A DNA stretch of 64,000 nt from Mesoplasma lactucae ATCC 49193 (GTDB taxonomy: Bacteria; Bacillota_I; Bacilli_A; Mycoplasmatales; Mycoplasmataceae), in assembly GCF_002441935.1 (NCBI RefSeq), contig NZ_CP023668.1:496001-560000 (forward strand), read 5' to 3'. Below are positions 13,116-23,993 of this stretch, piece by piece (the first letter of the stretch is position 1; every line of letters begins with the position of its first letter). The translations under genes and the position numbers were made by a program. Below the pieces are notes generated by a model. That model made no database searches. It was not told the DNA's origin and worked only from the letters and a program-made list of their open reading frames with translations.

Positions 13116-14360
13116 TTACTCTGTTGCTTGTTCTGGATTTTGTTCTTCTTTTTCAATTTCTTTTGATCAATTTGTGTCTTCAACAAATTCACCTTCATGA
13201 AAAACAAATTTTTTAACTTCGTTTTCAACAGTTCAATCTAAGATTGGTTCTCACATGATTGCTTCTTCTTGTTCTTCAGCAATTCATGGACGTGGTTTTG
13301 TCACAGGATTTTCTGGAACAAACATTGAACAAACATCATCAAATGGAAGAATTGAAATATCATAAGTATTAATTCGTTTTGAAATTTTAATAATGTCTTC
13401 TTTATCGTTTGTTAAAACAGGTCTTAAGATTGGTAATTTTGAAGTTTCATTAATCACTGACATTGATTCAATGGTTTGTGAAGCAACTTGTCCTAAACTT
13501 TCACCAGTAATTAAAGCTTGTTGATGATCACGTTTTGCAATTCTATTTGCAATTCTCATAAACATTCTTCTCATTATAGTAATTTTATAAGTTTGATTTG
13601 GAATATGGTTCAATTCTTGTAACATTTTTCCAAAATCAACAACATATAAATTAAATGTTTGGTAATTATATTTAGCAACTTGTTTTGCTAAAGCAAAAAC
13701 TTTATTTAAAGCTTCTGGTGAAGTATGAGGTGGAGTCATAAAGTGAACAAAATCAACACTCATTCCTCTTTTCATAGTTAAGAAGCTGGCAACTGGAGAA
13801 TCAATTCCTCCAGATAATAAACTTAATCCTCTTCCAGAAACTCCCACAGGAAGTCCTTTTAAGGCTTTAATACGTGAATGGAAAATATCAACATGATCTT
13901 TTTTAACAACAACTTCGATTTTTAAATCTGGGTTGTGAACATCAACTTTTAAATCAGTGTTTTGTAAAACAACTGGTGCTAGTTTTTGTTTCATTTCAGT
14001 TGAAGTCATTGGATAAGCTTTATCTTTTCTCTTAACTTCAAGTTTAAAAGTTTTAGCTTCTTTTGCTGATTCTATAGCCATTGCTAAGACTTTTTTAGTA
14101 ATTTCTTCAAAGTCTCATGAAGTAGTTTCAACAACTGATAAAGAATAAATTCCAAATACAGTTTGTAAGTCAGCTAATAAACGGTCTAAATAATCATCTT
14201 CAACTTTAATCATGCAAGAATTATTATCTTTAATTAATTCAACCTTATCGTTATATGGTTTCATTCTAAATTTAATATTTTGAATTAATTTAGTAATAAA
14301 CTGACGACGGTTTCCCCCTTTTAAAGTTAATTCTCCATAACGTACTAATACATTTTTCAT
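13116..14360 (-). CDS. thiI: tRNA 4-thiouridine synthase ThiI
   Basis: ThiI adenylates tRNA U8 for sulfur transfer to make s4U. The 414-residue protein has an NFLD/THUMP N-terminal part (MKNVLVRYGELTLKGGNR) and a PP-loop SGGIDS at 183-188. There is no C-terminal rhodanese domain; instead a short acidic tail rich in Glu ends the protein. It is 13 bp after ezrA, and in Bacillus thiI also lies near ezrA with a NifS-type desulfurase between them; no desulfurase is seen in this window, so the sulfur donor must be coded elsewhere. Two UGA-Trp codons near the end would truncate it under the standard code. Confidence 0.95.
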
Positions 14361-14373
14361 TTATTTTTCTCCC

Positions 14374-16080
14374 TTAAATAAATAAATTACTTCTCTCAAT
14401 GAATTTATTTACTATTTTTTCATAATCTTTTTGGTCAAATCAATTAATCATTTGAACCAAAACAGCTGCAATTTCATCAGATTCTTCACGACTTTCCACA
14501 TATGGAATGATAGCAGAAGCAATTCTGTACAATTGATATTTATATTTTATCTCAGAACTCAATTTATTAACATTTACATAACATTCAGATAAATTTGAAG
14601 CTAGTTGTTTTCTTTTTGAAGTGATTGCCATATCAGCTTTATAGTCATCAAGATTGCTATATTCAGATCTTGAAATTAGCTCTTCATAATTTTTTAAATC
14701 TGAAAGATAAGCTTTTTTATCTTCTTCTTTTAATCAATCGCCATTTTCGATTAAATTTAAATCTTTTCTCAATAATGATTTAATGGCAAAATCAGCATCA
14801 ATATATTTACGATAGTCATCTTCCATGCCAGCACTTTTTGGTTTTGTTAATTGTAAATATTTTAAATTATCATAAACTGATGCTAAATTATCTTTAACAT
14901 CTTCTTTCAATTTTGAATAATTTAAAACTGAAAGATAATTTGAAACCTCGCTATCAACATTTTCTAAAGGTATTAAAAAGTTCTTTTTAAAGTTTGGAAT
15001 TTCTTTGTTGATGTTAATGTTATCTTTTTTTAAATTATCTAGAATTAAACGAATTTCTTTTGTTAAATTTTTAAAATAATCTAATCGATTCTTCATAAAT
15101 GATTTAATTTTTTCTTCATAAACTAAAGTGCTCTTATAGTTAATGATTGTTTGAATCATTTTATCAGTAGCTTCTTTAGCATCTTTAATTTCGTAGTTAT
15201 TTAAAGCAGTTGTAGCTTGTTGTTCATAGTCTGTAGCTCTACGTTTTAATTCACTTAGCCTTGTATCATTTTCATCAGTTTCAAAACTTTTTAACTCGCT
15301 ATAGATACGGTTTAAACTTTCTTGAAATTGTAGTTTTAAATAATGATTTACAATTGGATATTGTGAAACCATCTCGTTTAGTTCATTTAAACTTCTAGTC
15401 ATTAATTTTAACGTTTCAGTAGCTTTTTGATAAGAACCATTTTTAATTTGGTCTTCAAAGGTGCTTAAATCAATGAACAGAGAACTAATTCTATCATCAA
15501 AATAGATTTGATCTAAAGTTAAAGCACTCCCGTTGGTATTTTGTAAATCATAATAGTTATTTTCTAAAAGATTAATTTGTTCATGTAAACTAATCGCAAT
15601 ATCTCTTAAAGAATATTCAATATTAAAGAAAATATTAATTTGGTTAGCCAAAGCATCTAGTTCATTTTTTAAATATTCTAAATCTTTTTTAATTTCTCTA
15701 ACTTTTTTAATATTTTCATGATTAATTTTAAAGATTTTTCTATCTTCAACATATTCATCAAAATCAACAACAAGTTGTGAAGTTTTATTTAATAAAATAT
15801 CAAGATATTTCCCAAAAGCAGCATGTAATTCAGTTTCTAATAAGTTTTGGTTTGCTTTATTAACAGTTTCTAAACGATTTAACATTTTTGCAATTGGATG
15901 ACGATAAACTTCTTCAATTAATTGATCTATTTGTGAAATTTGTTTTACGTGATGTCTGTAAATAAAGAATACAATTGTACTAATAATAATTCCTAAAACA
16001 AATAAAGAAAATAATACTAAACAAGCTATGTGTCCTGGGGTTAAATTATGAATTAAATTGTGAGAACTGGCTAAAAACAT
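14374..16080 (-). CDS. ezrA: EzrA-like septation ring regulator
   Basis: EzrA is a membrane-anchored modulator of FtsZ ring assembly. The 568-residue protein has one transmembrane segment at about 19-41 (ACLVLFSLFVLGIIISTIVFF), then almost only amphipathic helices rich in Asn, Leu, Lys and Glu, which fits the spectrin-like repeats of EzrA; B. subtilis EzrA is of similar length. The neighbour thiI supports the assignment. The sequence itself is poorly conserved, so this rests on topology, length and context. A TATAAT box lies about 40 bp upstream of ATG 16080, so it probably heads the operon ezrA-thiI-dnaE-polA. Confidence 0.75.
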
Positions 16081-16255
16081 TAAAATCCTTGCTTTCTGAG
16101 ATTGTTATTAAAATTATATCAAAATAAAACTACCAATAATTTAACCCCAAGGTTGAAAACTGAATTATCTTCTCACATTTGATAACACTTATAGTGTATA
16201 TTCTTAGTAAGGTGATTTTATAAGAAATAAATGCCCAGAAAGAAAGGAATAAAAT

Positions 16256-17158
16256 ATGACCGAAAAAAATTATTTTGTTCGTTACATTAAAGATTGACGA
16301 ACATGATACAAACTATTTTTCATGCTATTATGTGCAACTTGTTTAATTTTTTCATTAGTTGATGGAATTGTTAATATTTCAGGTTATGAAACAAAGTTAG
16401 ATAATGGTGAAATGATAAAAACTTGAGCTATTCAAACTCAAGATGCTAATGGAAATTGAATAACTCATTACGATTATTCTGGAAATGTTGTTCAATACTT
16501 TTCATTTTTCACTAACCAGTCAAACATCCTAGTGTTAGCTTGATGAATCATTGCTTTATTTTTCCCTTGAAAAGAAGGAAAAAAAGGTTTGGTTGGCACA
16601 AGAATGACTCTTTACACTATTACTTATATTTCAGTAACAATGTTAATTTATTGCGGAATGATTCTTCCACAAAAAATCTCTAGTGGTGGAGGATACACTG
16701 GTGGTGAATGATTTGCTTCAATTGGCTTACATGTTGTAGGACCATTAGCAATTATCATTTATGCTTTATTCTTTATGAATAAATACGTTTTCCATTCTAC
16801 AAAAAACGAATGATTAAAAAAGAAAAGTTGACAAATTATTGACTACCCTGCTATTTATGGAATTTATATTTTAATTCGTGGACAACTTAGATATAGCTCT
16901 GGACATACAGATCCTCAATCATATCCATACTTCTTCTTCTGAATTCATAGTGATGTGTGAGGACTACCTGGAGGAGCTTGATGTGTAATTGCAATTATTA
17001 TCATCTTCTTATTATTAATTGGATTATCAACTCTATATGCCTTTGTTTTTAACAAGTTTAGAAATGAATTACGTAGTTATCAATCAGATGAACTTTCACG
17101 TGGTTATTTAGCTTTGAAAGCTGAAAAGAAGGTTGCAAAAGAATTAAAAATTAAATAA
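16256..17158 (+). CDS. Pr6Pr/DUF1600-like six-helix membrane protein
   Basis: Read with UGA as Trp (about 17 such codons, so under the standard code no long ORF survives) this gives 300 residues. Hydrophobic segments lie near 24-42, 82-100, 117-134, 155-170, 195-205 and 235-262. Conserved-looking motifs are FTNQSNILV (about 82), LHVVGPLAIIIYALFF (about 158) and DYPAIYGIYILIRG followed by SYPYFFF (about 198-225), the pattern I associate with Pr6Pr and the mollicute DUF1600 proteins. AGAAAGGAA precedes ATG 16256. It is a single-gene unit with its own terminator. Function of the family is unknown. Confidence 0.8.
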
Positions 17159-17166
17159 GAACTTAA

Positions 17167-17218
17167 ACTAACTAAAAGAATCTATTTCTTAGGTAAAACT
17201 TTTAGTTGGTTTTTCTTT
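17167..17218 (+). terminator. terminator after the Pr6Pr-like gene
   Basis: Arms ACTAACTAAAAG (17167-17178) and CTTTTAGTTGGT (17199-17210), one G-U pair, followed by TTTTCTTTATTG. Confidence 0.75.
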
Positions 17219-17244
17219 ATTGTTTTTTAAACAAATGTTATAAT
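17217..17244 (+). promoter_or_regulatory. rpsD promoter (weak -35)
   Basis: TATAAT at 17239-17244 with a poor -35 (TTATTG, 17217-17222). It would start a leader of about 170 nt before rpsD. Confidence 0.5.
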
Positions 17245-17250
17245 TTTCAA

Positions 17251-17419
17251 AGTTATTGACTTAATCCTGCGGATAAATATGGTTTATGACATGTCTTACA
17301 CTTTTTATTAATCGTAACTTTTAGCAGTAAAAGCGAATCGTAAGACTTTCTAAGCTAGGATTTATCAAAGATTTTTTTAATAACGAATTTAGAAAAAATA
17401 TTTTTAGGGAGATTGAATT
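17251..17419 (+). promoter_or_regulatory. structured rpsD leader, candidate S4 autoregulatory element
   Basis: The leader can form a long-range closing helix GATAAAT (17272-17278) with ATTTATC (17360-17366). A partly exclusive alternative is AATCCT (17263-17268) with AGGATT (17357-17362). Inside are GTCTTAC (17293-17299) with GTAAGAC (17340-17346), enclosing CTTTT/AAAAG (17318-17333). Autogenous control of rpsD by S4 through leader structure is established in Bacillus. Extending that to this leader is inference from position and structure. Confidence 0.55.
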
Positions 17420-18040
17420 ATGTCAAGATATACAGGTTCAACATTCAAAAAGTCTCGTAGATATGGTTTCTCAATTCTTGAAAATGGGAAAGAATTCTCA
17501 AAAGGTAAAAAAAGAACAACTGCTCCAGGGCAACATGGTGCAAAAAGAACTAAATTAAGTGGTTATGGAACACAATTACAAGAAAAACAAAAAGTTAAAT
17601 TCATGTATGGTGTTTCTGAACGTCAATTCAGAAACACATTCGCTCGTGCCAAAAAAATCCGTGAAGGAATTTTAGGAACTAACTTCTTAGTATTATTAGA
17701 ATCAAGATTAGACAATGTAGTTTTCCGTCTTGGATTCGCTATGACTAGAAAAGGTGCTCGTCAATTAGTAAACCACGGACACGTTTTAGTTAATGGTAAA
17801 AAAATCGATATTCCATCATACCAAGTAAAACCTGGTGATGTTATCGAAATCAAAGAATCAATGAAGAAAAATGACAAAATCTTAGAAGCATTACAAAATA
17901 ATGAAACTACTGTAGAATTTGTTAAAGTTGATAAGGCTAACCTTAAAGGTGAATTTGTTCGTTTACCAGAAAGACAAGAATTAAACCAAGAAATCAATGA
18001 AGCGCTTGTCGTTGAATGATACAACCGTTTAATTAAATAA
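17420..18040 (+). CDS. rpsD: 30S ribosomal protein S4
   Basis: S4 nucleates 30S assembly by binding 16S rRNA. The 206-residue protein shows the standard start ([20 protein letters not shown]) and the S4 RNA-binding domain around residues 90-150 ([31 protein letters not shown]). It extends past a UGA-Trp at 18017-18019 to the usual ending WYNRLIK. A weak AGGGAGATT motif precedes ATG 17420. It is monocistronic, with a leader upstream and a strong terminator downstream, the arrangement seen when S4 controls its own synthesis. Confidence 0.98.
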
Positions 18041-18064
18041 GAAATTAAACAAGTTTAAAATTCA

Positions 18065-18097
18065 AATACTCAGATCATTTGGTCTGAGTATTTTTTT
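18065..18097 (+). terminator. terminator of rpsD
   Basis: Inverted repeat AATACTCAGA/TCTGAGTATT followed by seven T. It is also close to the convergent tyrS end. Confidence 0.9.
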
Positions 18098-18133
18098 ATA
18101 CAAAAAAAAACAACCAATTAAGGTTGCTTAACA

Positions 18134-19381
<1,248 letters not shown>

Positions 19382-19391
19382 TCTTTCTCTC

Positions 19392-20450
19392 CTATCATTT
19401 TAATAATTTTAAATTTTTATTTTCAAATTCGTGACGTCCGAATTTAGCTTGAGGTTTGCCATTTAAAGCAACATCATCACCTGTAAAGTTGATATTAACT
19501 TTTACTAAAGCTTCACCAATTCCATAAGTATTAACAGGAACTTTATTTTCTTCAAATTCTCTAATTCTATCAGCATTAAATCCTGAAGAAACAATAATTT
19601 GAACATGGTTAAATCCTTCGGCATCTAAAGCATTTCTAACTTCTCTAACTAAGTATTCATTAACACCATAAAGGTTAGCATCAGTTGGATATTTAGCTTT
19701 GTTTTTTTCTAAAGTTTTATCAATTAAATTTCCAGCTGTATCTAAACGAACGGCAAATAATTTGTCTTTAAAGTGTCTAGCAACAATTAAAGCATCAGTT
19801 ACACAATCATTGTTATAGTCAACTAAAGCTACCAATGGTTGGTTTGGGAAAGTTTCTGCAAAAGCTTTTGTAGCTTCCAATAAATTACCATCAAAGATTT
19901 GAATTAAGGCATGAGGCATAGTTCCACTAGGTTGAGCTACAGTTTTATCATTGATAAATTCTAAAGCAGATTCAGAAACAAATCGTCTAAATCCTCCAAT
20001 ATAAGAAGCATAGCCATCATATGGTTGGTTTATATATAAATCGGCACGATCATTCATGTTTAAAGCTCTTGAAGCTGGAACTACATCGATAATTCTTTTA
20101 CTGTTAGTAGCTATAGAAGAATTTCTAGCTAAGATTCCATCAATCATACCTTCTAAAAATCCAAAGTCTTGATAGTGACCTGTGATTTTTAAAACTGCTT
20201 CTAAGGGTTGAACAATTGTTCCATCAGGAAGATATTCAATCTTTAATTCTTTATAGTTTGGAGAAGCATATTTAATTAGAGCTATAGCTTGATTAATTCC
20301 ACATAGAATTGTATTTTCTTTACGTTGGAAAAATTGCATAGTCACAATTTCATTAGGTCTATACTTTTCTACAATCTTAGTTGTCTTTTTAAAATAATCA
20401 GCTAAGTAATATCCTTGTTTTACTTTTTCATCAAAATGGTAATTATTCAT
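19392..20450 (-). CDS. pncB: nicotinate phosphoribosyltransferase
   Basis: NAPRTase makes nicotinate mononucleotide from nicotinate and PRPP, the salvage entry to NAD. The 352-residue protein is short for the family but has the core segments (MQFFQRKENTILCG; RIIDVVPASRALNMND; PSGTMPHALIQIF near 195; VSSGFNADRI near 295). The frame passes a UGA-Trp at 19395-19397 and ends at TAG, so it finishes ...LKLLKW. It lies 10 bp downstream of ytpR. Confidence 0.92.
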
Positions 20451-20460
20451 TATCTATAAA

Positions 20461-21051
20461 TTAAAGTTCTGTAAAGAAATCATTTCCGATTTTATCGGCA
20501 AATGATTCTGGTAAAACAATAATTCCCTCCTTGCTAAATCTTTTATCATCAATATCTAATTCTTTTTGACTACAAATCATTCCGTTTGAATCAAAACCTC
20601 TTAGTTTGCTTGGTACAATTTGCATTCCGTTAGGCATTCATGCATAAGGTAAAGCCACAACTACAAGTTGGTCATTTGCAATGTTTTTAGCTCCACAAAC
20701 AATTTGTGTAGTTGCGTTACCTAAATCAACTTCACATTTGTGTAAATGAGTTCCTTCAATATCAACGCATTCTAAAACTTTGGCTACAACAAATTGGGTT
20801 TGTTGTTCAAAAACAAAATAGTTTTTTAATCTATTTTTTAAATAATCTAAAGCATCAGGATTAAATGAATTAAATGCTTTATGTAAAGTGATATCTTTTG
20901 AAACATTAAAGACATTTACACCAGTAATTTCTTTTGTTTTTTCATCACGTAAAATTGTGACTCCATCTTTGAAATCGACTAGATAGTCATCAATTGTTTT
21001 TTTAGAAATAATCAAGCTATCGAATAGATCATTATAGTAAACTCCGTACAT
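20461..21051 (-). CDS. ytpR: YtpR-like tRNA-binding domain protein
   Basis: The 196-residue protein matches YtpR, a stand-alone relative of the tRNA-binding (EMAP/Trbp111) domain at the N-terminus of PheT. The OB-fold core is at about residues 90-175 (FVVAKVLECVDIEGTHLHKCEVDLG, then TTQIVCGAKNIANDQLVVVALPYAWMPNGM), which is the characteristic pattern. The N-terminal 85 residues are poorly conserved. GGGAG precedes ATG 21051. It heads ytpR-pncB-tyrS, and its leader contains a terminator-like hairpin. Confidence 0.85.
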
Positions 21052-21083
21052 GTTTTTATCTCCCTTGAAAATTATTAATCGTT

Positions 21084-21127
21084 AAAAATAGGCCTAGACT
21101 ATAACCAAAGGTTATAATCGCAAGCCT
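21084..21127 (-). promoter_or_regulatory. terminator-like hairpin in the ytpR leader (candidate attenuator)
   Basis: Minus-strand arms GATTATAACC and GGTTATAGTC (21110-21119 and 21097-21106) with loop TTT, extended by AGGC/GCCT, then TATTTTT at 21090-21084. One position pairs as G-U in the minus transcript but would be a C-A mismatch in the plus transcript, which argues for function in the ytpR mRNA. It is 33 bp upstream of the ytpR ATG. Confidence 0.6.
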
Positions 21128-21130
21128 TTA

Positions 21131-21160
21131 TTGTATACATTATACCAAATATTATATAAT
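21131..21160. promoter_or_regulatory. overlapping divergent promoters for degV and ytpR
   Basis: Plus: TTGTAT (21131-21136), 18 bp, TATAAT (21155-21160), serving the DegV pair. Minus: an extended -10, TGGTATAAT, with TATAAT at 21139-21144, serving ytpR-pncB-tyrS. The two sites interleave within 30 bp, so RNA polymerase cannot use both at once. Confidence 0.65.
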
Positions 21161-21190
21161 CTAAGTAACACAACTATGGAGGTTGAATAT

Positions 21191-22021
21191 ATGAATATTG
21201 CAATTTTAACTGACTCATCTTATGATGGAAAACTAACCGATTATAAAGACCTATATATGGTCCCTCTACTAATCAACACAGAAGATGGACAAGAGTTTCA
21301 AGATGATGAAAACTTTGATAAAGATAAGTTTTATGAACTTTTAGAAACTCAAGTTTTAAAAACTGCACAAACCCCTCCTGGAATTATGCTTCCTATGTGA
21401 GACAAATTATTAGAAAAATATGATCAAATAATTTGTGCTTTTATCTCAAAAGGATTAAGCGGACAATTCAATACTTATAGAATGATTTCTGAAACAGAAT
21501 CTAAGTATAAAGGTAAGGTATTCGTAACTGACACTAATGGTGTAAGTATTGTTCAACAACATATTGTTGGTGACATAGCAAAATGAATTTCTCAAAACAA
21601 AACTGGTTTTGAGATTATAGAACTTGTAAAACAAGATTCAGAAGATTTTAAGACTTTTATTATCCCAAAAACTCTAGACACCTTAAAACGTGGGGGAAGA
21701 ATTACTCCTGCGGCTGCTAGTTTGGCTAAGATTTTAAAAATTGTTCCTGTTCTTAGTTATGATGGAACAATTGATAAAGCATTCACTACCAGAACCTTTA
21801 AAAAAGCCATTGTCGAATCTGTAAAGGAATTAAAAAAATCAGTTAAAGGTCTTAAGAAAGTCGATTTAACTCACTCACGTGCTGAAGAAGAAACTATTGA
21901 TTTAGTAAAATCTATTATTGAAAAAGAAGGTCTAGAAATTGGTCTAGATGCAGAATTAACAAATGTTATTTCTGCACATACTGGTCCTAGTACTTTTGCT
22001 ATTGTAGCTTGAAAGGAATAA
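21191..22021 (+). CDS. DegV family protein (first of two)
   Basis: DegV proteins bind single fatty acids and in some Gram-positives feed them to the fatty acid kinase FakA. The 276-residue protein begins MNIAILTDSSYDG and has the family's ligand segments TAQTPPG (about 58), SKGLSGQFNTY (about 88) and TLKRGGRITPAAA (about 165). ATG 21191 follows GGAGG by eight bases. The in-frame TTG upstream at 21131 lies in the promoter and is not a start. The next gene is a second DegV, five bases downstream. Confidence 0.9.
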
Positions 22022-22026
22022 TCTAA

Positions 22027-22893
22027 ATGGAAAACAAAAAAATTGGTATCTTAGTTGATACTGCCGGAGGAAATGATCCTAGCGTTTATGAAAACACAAA
22101 CGTTGATTTAATTCCCCTACACATCGTTTTTGAAGATGGAACCGATGTAAAAGATACTGAAGCTAACTTAAAAACCACAAATTTCTATCAAAGAGTAAGT
22201 GATGGTGAAAATGTAAAAACTTCACAAGCCTCTCCAGGAGAACTTGCTGAAAAATATGATGAAATGTTGAACAAATATGACCATATTATTCATTTACCAA
22301 TTCCTCAAAATCTTTCATCAATGTATCAAACATCATTAATGATGGCAAACGATGGTGACTATGATGAAAAAATTACAGTTGTTGAACATTCAATGGCTGC
22401 AAACGGAATTAAAGAATGTGCTTTAGCAATTAATAAAAAATTACAAGCTGAAGAATTTAAATCAATTGATGAAGTTTTAGCCTTCATTAAAGATTATGAA
22501 AAAAATATGTACCTTGGAATTATCCCAGGTGATCTTAAAAAACTTGCTAAGGGTGGAAGAGCTTTAAACGTTTTAAACGCCATGTTAAGTTTATTTAAAA
22601 CTAAAGTTTTAATTAAATGAGAAGCTAAACCCAAAAAACAAGCAATGGCTAGAACAATTGGTGCTTTAGTTAAACCTGTTATTGAAACTACTAAAAAAGA
22701 TTATAAAAATCCAAGTGATTATAAATTTATCTTTGTTTCAACTCCTTTAACAGATGAAAAAATTAAAGATAACGCCAAAGAAGCTTTAGATGCAGCAAAA
22801 ATTAAATATACAGAAGAACTAATCCCACCTCTTTACACAGCCCATGCTGGAGTAAACACAATTGGATTTGTAACTGTAAAAATTTATAAGTAG
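22027..22893 (+). CDS. DegV family protein (second of two)
   Basis: Fatty-acid-binding DegV paralog of 288 residues. Family segments are KIGILVDTAGG at the start, TSQASPGEL (about 60), LPIPQNLSSMYQT (about 92) and LKKLAKGGRALNV (about 180). It starts five bases after the first DegV, with AAGGAA inside the end of that gene. Compared with its neighbour it has TAGG where TDSSYDG-type motifs usually stand, so the two probably bind different lipids. UGA at 22618-22620 is Trp. Confidence 0.9.
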
Positions 22894-22900
22894 GATATAA

Positions 22901-22938
22901 AAATGCGATTCAAAATTAATTGAATCGCATTTCTTTTT
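22901..22938 (+). terminator. terminator of the degV pair
   Basis: Arms AAATGCGATTCA and TGAATCGCATTT, followed by CTTTTTCTT. Confidence 0.9.
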
Positions 22939-22946
22939 CTTATTGG

Positions 22947-23018
22947 CAGAGGTGAAAGGAATCGAACCCTCAACGCTTGGTTTTGGAGACCAACGTTCTA
23001 CCATTGAACTACACCTCT
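22947..23018 (-). tRNA. tRNA-Trp(CCA)
   Basis: 72-nt cloverleaf, acceptor AGAGGTG/CACCTCT, anticodon loop CTCCAAA (anticodon CCA), discriminator G and an encoded CCA at 22946-22944. It reads standard UGG codons. It is second in the tandem pair. Confidence 0.97.
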
Positions 23019-23025
23019 ATATATA

Positions 23026-23068
23026 AAAATAGTATCGCAATTATTTGAGATAAACGCGATACTATTTT
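23026..23068 (-). terminator. hairpin between the two tRNA-Trp genes
   Basis: Perfect 13-bp inverted repeat (arms 23026-23038 and 23056-23068), followed on the minus strand by TTTTTATAT. It looks like a partial terminator that would lower transcription of the second gene, tRNA-Trp(CCA). Confidence 0.75.
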
Positions 23069-23081
23069 ATTTTCTTAATGG

Positions 23082-23154
23082 CAGGGGTAGCAAGACTCGA
23101 ACTCGCGACACTCGGTTTTGAAGACCGATGTTCTACCAACTGAACTATACCCCT
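23082..23154 (-). tRNA. tRNA-Trp(UCA), UGA decoder
   Basis: 73-nt cloverleaf, acceptor AGGGGTA/TACCCCT, anticodon loop CTTCAAA (anticodon TCA), with CCA encoded. It reads UGA (and UGG by wobble) as Trp and directly confirms genetic code 4. It is first in the pair and closest to the promoter. Confidence 0.97.
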
Positions 23155-23178
23155 ATTTGGTTTGTTAACAACTTTAAA

Positions 23179-23208
23179 ATTATACATAAAGTATATGATT
23201 TTTTCCAA
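23179..23208 (-). promoter_or_regulatory. promoter of the tRNA-Trp pair
   Basis: TTGGAA (23203-23208), 18-bp spacer, TATAAT (23179-23184), about 25 bp upstream of tRNA-Trp(UCA). Confidence 0.75.
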
Positions 23209-23247
23209 CCCAAAAAAGAAAAAAAGAAGCAATTTTCCTAAAATAAT

Positions 23248-23739
23248 TTAGGCTTTTGCTCCTTTGCGTTCTTGTTTATGTTCTTTTAATAAACAACTTT
23301 GACAAGTTCCATGACATTCAATTTTGAAATGATCCATTTTAAATCCAATTGAATCTCCTAATTTTTCTAAATCTTTGAAACTTTTTTCTTCAATTTCATC
23401 TGATCTAATATGATAAACACGATCACATTTTATACAAGAAAAGTGAATGGTGTTTCTTTCAACAATTTCATAACATATTTGTTTTCCATTAAAAGTATTA
23501 GCTGAAACGATGTGTTCTGCTAATAACAAGTCTAAAGTGTTATAGACACTAGCAGTGTTTACATTATCTAATTCATCTTTTAAGCTTTTAACAATTTCTG
23601 AAGTAGTAGCATGTTCATTCATTAATAACATTTCAATGATTGATTCACGTACCTTAGTAATTTTGATTCCTTTATCTTTTAAAACTTGAATTATAGAATC
23701 ATAAGCAGCTTGTTGCTCTTCTGTTAAATGACGTTTCAT
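23248..23739 (-). CDS. Fur family transcriptional regulator
   Basis: Metal- or peroxide-responsive winged-helix repressor. The 163-residue protein has the DNA-binding helix segment (ATTSEIVKSLKDELDNVNTAS, about 45-65), then VYNTLDLL typical of Fur. The dimerisation domain has HFSCIKC near 100 and CHGTCQSC near 145, the two Cys-x2-Cys pairs of the structural zinc site. Whether it is Fur, PerR or Zur cannot be told. ATG 23739 is chosen over the TTG one codon upstream. It starts four bases after the ACP stop, so they are co-transcribed. Confidence 0.9.
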   Translation of the reverse strand: MKRHLTEEQQAAYDSIIQVLKDKGIKITKVRESIIEMLLMNEHATTSEIVKSLKDELDNVNTASVYNTLDLLLAEHIVSANTFNGKQICYEIVERNTIHFSCIKCDRVYHIRSDEIEEKSFKDLEKLGDSIGFKMDHFKIECHGTCQSCLLKEHKQERKGAKA

Positions 23740-23743
23740 CAAA

Positions 23744-23968
23744 TTAACCTTTTAATTTAATGATTAACTTGTCTAAATCACCAATTGTTTTAATGTTTTC
23801 TAATTCTTCATCAGGAACCATAATGTTAAATTTATCTTCTAATTTAACAACCATATCCATTAAGTCTAGTGAATCTAAACCAACTTCTTTAAGGTTTGTG
23901 TTAGAGGTTAAATTACCTTTAACCCCTTGCTTTTTAAGTTCTTTAATAATTTGATCTGTATAGTCCAT
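23744..23968 (-). CDS. acpP: acyl carrier protein
   Basis: 74 residues with the phosphopantetheine site GLDSLDLMD, Ser33 being the attachment residue, in an acidic four-helix protein. AGGAGG is perfectly placed before ATG 23968, and a TATAAT box lies at 23998-24003 within the end of the upstream gene. No fatty acid synthesis genes are in the window. With coaD nearby and DegV proteins in the window, it probably serves acyl transfer to lipids. It shares a transcript with the Fur-family gene. Confidence 0.95.
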   Translation of the reverse strand: MDYTDQIIKELKKQGVKGNLTSNTNLKEVGLDSLDLMDMVVKLEDKFNIMVPDEELENIKTIGDLDKLIIKLKG

Positions 23969-23993
23969 AAAATGCCTCCTGTAAGATTATCAC

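Noticed and set aside
23019-23078. Separate promoter for tRNA-Trp(CCA)
   Set aside because: No -35/-10 pair is seen between the two tRNA genes; only the hairpin with T-run.
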